Positions 58,891-64,000 of a stretch of DNA of 64,000 nt are shown in pieces. Position 1 is the stretch's first letter. The number at the start of each line of letters is the position of its first letter. This stretch comes from Bacteroidota bacterium (GTDB lineage: Bacteria; Bacteroidota; Ignavibacteria; UBA10030; UBA6906). Location: positions 26,001 through 90,000 of the forward strand of contig JAHBUR010000014.1 in the NCBI GenBank assembly GCA_019637975.1, written 5' to 3'. Both the position numbers and the translations under genes were made by a program. The notes under the pieces are model-generated. The model saw nothing but the letters and a program-made list of their open reading frames with translations. It ran no database searches and was not told where the DNA came from.

Positions 58891-61824
58891 ATGACAACGG
58901 CAGATTTCCCTTCCGACACCTTTTCCGATTCTGAAAGCGCCTCACGCGCCGTTGTCAAACTTCACGACTTGTTTCTTGCCTCCGGTTCAACATATCACAT
59001 CGACGAGTTCTCACAGAAACTCGCCGAATCCCTCCGTTCATCACCTGATCCTGACCTTGCAGCAACAAATCTGCTCCGGTTTGCCGAGGCAACAATGAGT
59101 ACAGCATCGCTGTTCAATGATTTCATTAAACATGCCGTGCTGGCAGATGTACTGATGAAGATGCTCTCGTACTCGCGGTACTTTGCGGACATTCTCGTGC
59201 GCGACCCGGAACTGTTCCGCTGGCTCACAGCTTCCGATTCTCTCCTCAAACCGAGATCAGGGGAATTCCTGCGCGAAGAAACGGTGAGGGCGATGAGGAT
59301 TTTCCAGAAACCAGAGCGCAAGCTTGACAGTCTGCGAAGAATGTACCGGAGGGAAATTCTCCGCATCGGAGCACGCGATATTCTCGGCGAAGCGGATCTT
59401 CAAACTCTTACAGAAGAACTTTCCCGTCTTGCTGATGCACTTGTTGATGCATCGTGCAGCATCGCGCATCAACAGCTTGCGGGACAGTTTCCCTTGGCTC
59501 CCGCCACACCCTATTCCGTCATCGGTCTCGGTAAACTCGGCGGCGTCGAACTGAACTACAGTTCCGACATCGATATCCTTTTCGTGTATCAAGAAGAGGG
59601 CGAGCTGACCGATGCCTTCGGGCGGGTACGGACGTATCACGAATATTTCAATGCTCTTGTCGAGAAAATTGTGCAGAATCTCTCACAAAGCTCGGCGGAG
59701 GGACATTTGTATCGCGTTGACACGCGGCTGCGACCCGAAAGCGGTGCGGGGCCTCTGGCACGATCTCTGCAAAGCTACCTCGCGTACTATGAAAGTCGGG
59801 GAGAATTGTGGGAACGACAAATGCTCATCAAAGCGCGGGCGATTGCCGGCGATCGTGAATTTGGAGAGAGGTTTCTCTCTGAACTCGAGCCGTTTGTGTA
59901 TCCCCGCACGTTCTTTCACAATCCGCTTGAGAACATAGCACGCATCAAAGCGCGTATTGAAGCGGCGATTGCAGGAGAAGAGAATGTGAAATTGCGTGCG
60001 GGAGGGATTCGTGATATCGAGTTCATTGTTCAGGCCCTGCAATTGTTGAATGGGGGGAAGAACAGGGACATCCGCTCGCGCAGCACACTTCAGGCAATGA
60101 AGCAACTTGCGGCGGCACTACTTCTCTCCGAACCGGAGGAACGTGTGTTGGCCGATGCGTATGTTTTCTTCCGGACAATCGAACATCGGCTTCAAACGAT
60201 GCTCAACACCCAAACGCACGCGATGCCGGATGATGAACACTCACTCCTTGTGTTGGCAAGAAAAGTAGGAATGCGTTCGGCAGATGATTTGCGCTCGACC
60301 TATTCCACCCATCTCTCGAACGTTCGCAGGATTTTCAATAGTGTGTTGGCAGCAGGCGAGGAGAAGTCAGGCTCGACGTTCGGCATGCTGGTAGATGGAA
60401 GTCTTGGCCCCGAGGCACTGGCGGCGGCTCTTGCCGGGTACGGATTTTGCGAGACGAGGAAAGCTGCCAAGAACATCGCAAGCCTGATGTCCGGAAGCGC
60501 CTTGGTGGAAACACGGGAGTTGGATGCACGTGCCCGTGATGCGTTTCGTGAAATTGCGGAAACTCTCTTGTCAGAAATCGTAAGAACGGCAAGCCCCGAC
60601 CTGACGTTGCACAACCTTGCGCTGATTGCAGCCGCGCAGAAATTCCCCGAACATCTCTACACGCAGTTGCGGGAAAGCAACTTCCGGAAGTTGCTGCTTG
60701 CCATTTGTGCAGCAAGTCCCCGGCTTTCGAAAAGGCTGGCGCGCCATCCGTTGTTGCTCGAAACGCTCGCGACCGACCTGCTGCTGCTCGCAGGGCCGGG
60801 ACTTGTTTCGCCGCTTCCCACAAGGAGTCTTGTCGAATTGAAGAATCAGGAAGAGCTTCGGGCTGGTATCAGGTACATTCTTGGCGTTACTTCATTTGCG
60901 GAGATGGCAAACGAGCTTTCGCAGTTGGCGAATATTATCGTGGTATCGGCGTTCAACGAGGAATTGAAGAAGGCAAGGCGGAAGTCTGTTCCTCTTGCTG
61001 TGTTTGCTCTGGGGAAATTCGGCACACGGGAAATCAATTTTGATTCGGATTTGGATTTGCTTTTTGTAACTGATGAACAGAGACCTGCAGCGAAAGACAA
61101 ATTGGAACGGATGTCGACAGGAATGGTGAACCGGCTTTCGGTTGTGAGTGCTGAAGGAAAGCTGTACGATGTAGATGCACGCCTGCGGCCCGAAGGTCGA
61201 AGCGCTCCGTTAGTTGTTGAACGTGAGGCCTATCTCGCATATCTTAACAACCGTGCATCGTTGTGGGAAAGACAGTCGTTGACGCGTCTCCGGTGTGTTG
61301 CAGGAGATGAAGAGCTTGGGAAAGAAATCTTGAGAGATGTTGAGAAGTATGTGTTCGAATCGCCTCTTCCGTTCGCTTGGGTCGAAGAGACAATCGGAAT
61401 GCGTAAAAAAACGGAATCCCGAAGTCTTGTTCACGACTCCGCATTCCTTGATATTAAACTGGGTGCCGGCGGTATGGTTGATATAGAATTTCTTGCTCAG
61501 GCAATTCAATTGAAATACGGCGGCGCATCCGGAACAATCCGGCATTTGAGTACGACGGAGACTCTTGAGTACGCATCACCGCTGCCGAAAATCGAAGCAG
61601 AAGAACTCGTTTCAGCGTACAGTTTCTATCGAAGAGTCGAGACGCAGTTGCGCATAACGCTTGAAGAACGCGGCAACATTCTCCCGGAAGATGAACAGTT
61701 GGATGTGTTAGCAAGAGGGCTTGGATTTCCTTCCGGAGCAGATCTTCATATGCGGCTCGTTGATATGATGAAGAGTGTACGAAAGATGTTCCTCTCAACT
61801 ATGAAACAACTCTCAACAACATAG
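58891..61824 (+). CDS. glnE: Glutamine synthetase adenylyltransferase/deadenylase
   Basis: The 977-residue protein has two nucleotidyltransferase domains with the GlnE active-site pattern: GLGKLGGVELNYSSDIDILF at about residues 211-231 and LGKFGTREINFDSDLDLLF at about 706-726, each followed by a helical GlnD-UR-UTase domain. RVDTRLRPESGAGPLARS and VDARLRPEGRSAPLV repeat in both halves. The N-terminal half removes AMP and the C-terminal half adds it to glutamine synthetase, under PII control in other bacteria. No glnA or PII gene is in the window. It stops 8 bases before the next gene. Confidence 0.92.
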   Translation: MTTADFPSDTFSDSESASRAVVKLHDLFLASGSTYHIDEFSQKLAESLRSSPDPDLAATNLLRFAEATMSTASLFNDFIKHAVLADVLMKMLSYSRYFADILVRDPELFRWLTASDSLLKPRSGEFLREETVRAMRIFQKPERKLDSLRRMYRREILRIGARDILGEADLQTLTEELSRLADALVDASCSIAHQQLAGQFPLAPATPYSVIGLGKLGGVELNYSSDIDILFVYQEEGELTDAFGRVRTYHEYFNALVEKIVQNLSQSSAEGHLYRVDTRLRPESGAGPLARSLQSYLAYYESRGELWERQMLIKARAIAGDREFGERFLSELEPFVYPRTFFHNPLENIARIKARIEAAIAGEENVKLRAGGIRDIEFIVQALQLLNGGKNRDIRSRSTLQAMKQLAAALLLSEPEERVLADAYVFFRTIEHRLQTMLNTQTHAMPDDEHSLLVLARKVGMRSADDLRSTYSTHLSNVRRIFNSVLAAGEEKSGSTFGMLVDGSLGPEALAAALAGYGFCETRKAAKNIASLMSGSALVETRELDARARDAFREIAETLLSEIVRTASPDLTLHNLALIAAAQKFPEHLYTQLRESNFRKLLLAICAASPRLSKRLARHPLLLETLATDLLLLAGPGLVSPLPTRSLVELKNQEELRAGIRYILGVTSFAEMANELSQLANIIVVSAFNEELKKARRKSVPLAVFALGKFGTREINFDSDLDLLFVTDEQRPAAKDKLERMSTGMVNRLSVVSAEGKLYDVDARLRPEGRSAPLVVEREAYLAYLNNRASLWERQSLTRLRCVAGDEELGKEILRDVEKYVFESPLPFAWVEETIGMRKKTESRSLVHDSAFLDIKLGAGGMVDIEFLAQAIQLKYGGASGTIRHLSTTETLEYASPLPKIEAEELVSAYSFYRRVETQLRITLEERGNILPEDEQLDVLARGLGFPSGADLHMRLVDMMKSVRKMFLSTMKQLSTT

Positions 61825-61832
61825 ATATCACA

Positions 61833-63737
61833 ATGGAGTTGCTGAAGAAACTGATGTTGTCAACGCACGGCAATGCACTACTTGTTTCCCTTGCGGCCTT
61901 TGCCGTTTACCTCAAGACACTTGCTCCGACCGTTTCGTTTATTGACAGCGGAGAGCTTGCCGCAGTTGCGTGTACGCTCGGTATTGCCCACCCGACCGGG
62001 TACCCGTTGTTCACGTTGTTAGGCTGGTTCTTTTCAAAACTCCCGATTGCGGGGGAGGAAATCGTTCGCCTCAATATCATGTCTGCGTTTCTCTGCGCCG
62101 CAGGCGTGTTTGTAGTTTATCACATCATACATTTCGTTCTAACAGGCGTGTTTTCGCGCGGCACCGCAGTCAAGTTCAGAAAGAAAGAGAGTTTTGACGT
62201 TGCTTTATCACTGTCGAGCGCAGGCGGTTCGCTGCTGTTGGCATTTTCGGAAACGTACTGGTCGCAGGCTGTCGCTATCGAAGTGTATTCATTGCATGTA
62301 TTCCTTCTCTCCCTTGTGATATTCTCGTTTCTTAAGGCGGCGTACCATGATGTGTGGAATGCAGCAGGGGAAGAATGTTCTTCCGCCCGCTGGTGGTACA
62401 TTTTTGCATTTACGCTTGGTCTCGCCTTTACGAACCATATGACAACCATCCTGCTTGCGCCCGGTTTGCTGTATCTCTATTTCTCGACGCAAGGATTCGA
62501 TGCGAGCTCATGGAGAAGAATCGGTCGGATGGCAATTCCGTTTCTGGTGGGGTTCTCGTTGTATTTGTATCTTCCAGTTCGTGCAGCGCAATCTCCCATC
62601 TTGAATTGGGGAAATCCGGCGACGCTGGAGAAATTCCTCTGGCACTGGACGGGCAAACAGTATCGCGTCTGGATCTTTTCATCCACTGAGGCTGCAGGAA
62701 GGCAGCTTAAATATTTCATCGAATCGTTGCCGGTCGAGTTTGCGTACATCGGATTAATTCTCGCCTCCATAGGTGTCGTATTCCTTCTCAGAGGGAACAG
62801 AAAGGTCGCAATCTCGGTTCTTCTGTTGTTCTTTGGATGCCTGTTCTATTCTATCAACTATGACATTCATGATATCGATTCATATTTTTTGCTTGCCTAT
62901 GTATGTATCGCGTTGCTTGCCGGAGCCGGGATTCTTGGTCTCTACAACTGGTTGTATGGGCGAGTGAATTCGGCCACCCTTAATGTTCTTATTGTTGTAC
63001 TCTGTTTGATGCCCGGATTTTTTCACTATGATCGGACCGATGAATCGGAGAACTATCTTGTTGAAGACTACACGAAGAACATGTTTGCGTCAATCGAACC
63101 GAACGCGCTTGTGTTTTCATACCAGTGGGATTATTGGGTGTCGGCATCGTATTACTATCAATTCGTGAAGCACCAGCGTCCGGATATTGTTGTTGTTGAC
63201 AAAGAACTGTTGCGACGGTCATGGTACTTCAAACAGTTGGAGCAGAGTTCTCCGTGGCTGATTGAGGAATCCAGAGTTGAAGTCGATGCATTCTTGAAAG
63301 AGTTGAATACGTTCGAGCGCGAGTTGCCGTATGATGCCCGGGTGATTGAAGCGAGGTTTGTTGGGATGATTCGCAGTTTCATCGCAAAGAGTATTGTTTC
63401 ACGTCCTGTGTACGTTACGACGGAAATCGAGCCGGAGTTTACGGCGGGAATGCAGCGTGTTCCCGAGGGTTTGGCGCTGAGAGTTTACAACGACACACTT
63501 CGACATGAGATGCGAAATGTTGAATTCATCTACAGATCCCTTGACAGAAGTGGCCGGTTGGAGGATGCCCTCAGAAACCTCTATGCAACAGCGCTGAATG
63601 CGAGAGGGATGTACTGGATAAAGTCTGCGCAAGTAGATTCTGCGGCCATAGCATTTCATCGGGCTTTAGAATTCAACCCGAATTCTACAACAGCGCTGAA
63701 TTTCTTCAGACAGGTTGAGGGTTTCAGAAGACCATAA
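61833..63737 (+). CDS. DUF2723 integral membrane protein, protein O-mannosyltransferase-like
   Basis: The 634-residue protein begins with a helix and the DUF2723 signature LAPTVSFIDSGELAAVACTLG, HPTGYPLFTLLGWF (first 60 residues, with the acidic pair in the DSGE loop). About a dozen membrane helices follow. A soluble C-terminal part near residues 395-634 includes FSYQWDYWVSASYYYQFVKH and a tail of TPR-like helices (about 565-634, ARGMYWIKSAQVDSAAIAFHRALEFNP). DUF2723 proteins have the GT-C fold and probably transfer sugars to envelope proteins or lipids. The gene lies 8 bases after glnE and is followed by the presumed rRNA promoter region. Confidence 0.85.
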   Translation: MELLKKLMLSTHGNALLVSLAAFAVYLKTLAPTVSFIDSGELAAVACTLGIAHPTGYPLFTLLGWFFSKLPIAGEEIVRLNIMSAFLCAAGVFVVYHIIHFVLTGVFSRGTAVKFRKKESFDVALSLSSAGGSLLLAFSETYWSQAVAIEVYSLHVFLLSLVIFSFLKAAYHDVWNAAGEECSSARWWYIFAFTLGLAFTNHMTTILLAPGLLYLYFSTQGFDASSWRRIGRMAIPFLVGFSLYLYLPVRAAQSPILNWGNPATLEKFLWHWTGKQYRVWIFSSTEAAGRQLKYFIESLPVEFAYIGLILASIGVVFLLRGNRKVAISVLLLFFGCLFYSINYDIHDIDSYFLLAYVCIALLAGAGILGLYNWLYGRVNSATLNVLIVVLCLMPGFFHYDRTDESENYLVEDYTKNMFASIEPNALVFSYQWDYWVSASYYYQFVKHQRPDIVVVDKELLRRSWYFKQLEQSSPWLIEESRVEVDAFLKELNTFERELPYDARVIEARFVGMIRSFIAKSIVSRPVYVTTEIEPEFTAGMQRVPEGLALRVYNDTLRHEMRNVEFIYRSLDRSGRLEDALRNLYATALNARGMYWIKSAQVDSAAIAFHRALEFNPNSTTALNFFRQVEGFRRP

Positions 63738-63897
63738 GTTGGTGTAGCGGACGGGTTTGTTCCGGAGTTGTCTGTGAACGAAATTTAATTGTAGAGACAC
63801 CCTCAGATTGCTTGTTTTGAGACCCCCAAGTGCGTAAATTTAAAGCCCAACCTCAGATGCGTTCAATGTTCTACTCCAAAAAAATCTTCAAGAACAC

Positions 63898-63926
63898 TTG
63901 ACACAAAACATGAAGTTGGATATATT
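63898..63926 (+). promoter_or_regulatory. Consensus promoter, probably for an rRNA operon
   Basis: TTGACA at 63898-63903 and TATATT at 63921-63926 with exactly 17 bases between. The -35 box is a perfect match to the sigma-70 consensus. With the boxA-like element 37 bases later it looks like the start of a ribosomal RNA operon leader. Confidence 0.75.
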
Positions 63927-63962
63927 ATAAGCCCGCTAATATGCGGAACTCGAATAGAGTGT

Positions 63963-63975
63963 TGTTCTTTGAAAA
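63963..63975 (+). promoter_or_regulatory. boxA-like antitermination element of an rRNA leader
   Basis: TGTTCTTTGAAAA matches the boxA element (TGCTCTTTAACA type) found in rRNA leaders of many bacteria. No 16S sequence is reached before the window ends at 64000, so the RNA genes themselves are not annotated here. Confidence 0.65.
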
Positions 63976-64000
63976 ATAGTGTGCATAGCCATAAGTCAAT

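Noticed and set aside
63793..63830. GTAGAGACACC followed by GAGACCCC, like the ends of the REP-like repeats
   Set aside because: The arms do not pair and no loop is visible; only the short GAGAC words match.
1..64000. tRNA genes, CRISPR arrays, prophage or complete insertion sequences
   Set aside because: No tRNA-like TTCGA arm contexts with acceptor stems, no spacer-repeat arrays, and no integrase or IS-type transposase apart from the RAYT were found on reading both strands.

Overview
The window looks like a chromosomal stretch from a member of the Fibrobacteres-Chlorobi-Bacteroidetes (FCB) group, probably an Ignavibacteria/Chlorobiota-like lineage. This rests on type IX secretion (T9SS) C-terminal sorting domains with the NYPNPFNP signature, a T9SS plug protein, DUF2723, DUF1573, DUF2911 and DUF5103-type proteins, and a FecR/TonB-receptor module. 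At least two promoters read as ordinary sigma-70 boxes (TTGACA-17-TATATT, TTGACC-17-TATGTT) rather than the TAnnTTTG type of true Bacteroidia, which fits a branch outside Bacteroidia. The taxonomic call is inference. Coding density is high, with no gene-free gap above 300 bases.

Layout. 1-7.6 kb holds a truncated outer-membrane protein, the rRNA methyltransferase RlmI, a HAD phosphatase, a membrane protein translationally coupled to a T9SS plug protein, a Gfo/Idh/MocA oxidoreductase and the CCA-adding enzyme. 7.7-15.1 kb is one export operon: TolC, a periplasmic adaptor, an ABC ATPase and three tandem MacB-type permeases, the last two recent duplicates. A Sel1-repeat protein, a lone receiver domain and a 573-residue Rossmann-fold protein follow. 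19.2-24.6 kb is accessory: a VapBC-like pair, a beta-helix lipoprotein, a T9SS-sorted surface protein, a short AraC-type regulator and a REP-associated (Y1) transposase surrounded and interrupted by REP-like hairpins. 24.6-29.9 kb carries a secreted TPR-CHAT caspase-like protease coupled to a membrane protein, divergent from a sigma factor/anti-sigma pair.

29.9-36.3 kb has a double DUF2911 protein, a methyltransferase, a lipoprotein, an aldehyde dehydrogenase, a DUF2130 protein and a MazF-like toxin with its antitoxin. 36.4-42.2 kb is the lower (beta-oxidation) half of phenylacetate degradation: PaaJ, PaaG, PaaF and a PaaH split into two coupled cistrons, with a DUF1573 gene and a DUF6883/DUF4926 pair inserted. 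42.3-49.5 kb is a cell-surface signalling/uptake module: an ECF sigma factor divergent from two small lipoproteins, a FecR-type anti-sigma, a TonB-dependent receptor, another lipoprotein and a large barrel protein.

49.6-54 kb (minus strand) has a phospholipase-D-like lipoprotein coupled to a T9SS-sorted pentahaem cytochrome, then an enoyl-CoA hydratase coupled to an EthD protein. 54.2-63.7 kb carries a pseudo-receiver protein, a dipeptidyl-peptidase IV, a haem-binding protein, DoxX, a DCC thiol oxidoreductase, GlnE and a DUF2723 membrane protein. The last 100 bases look like the promoter and boxA leader of an rRNA operon whose genes lie just outside the window.

The strongest candidates for something little described are: (i) the RAYT with hairpins whose stems covary and which have been captured into coding sequence, (ii) the sigma/anti-sigma-linked secreted CHAT protease, (iii) the DUF6883/DUF4926 pair as a possible toxin-antitoxin unit, and (iv) the split PaaH.
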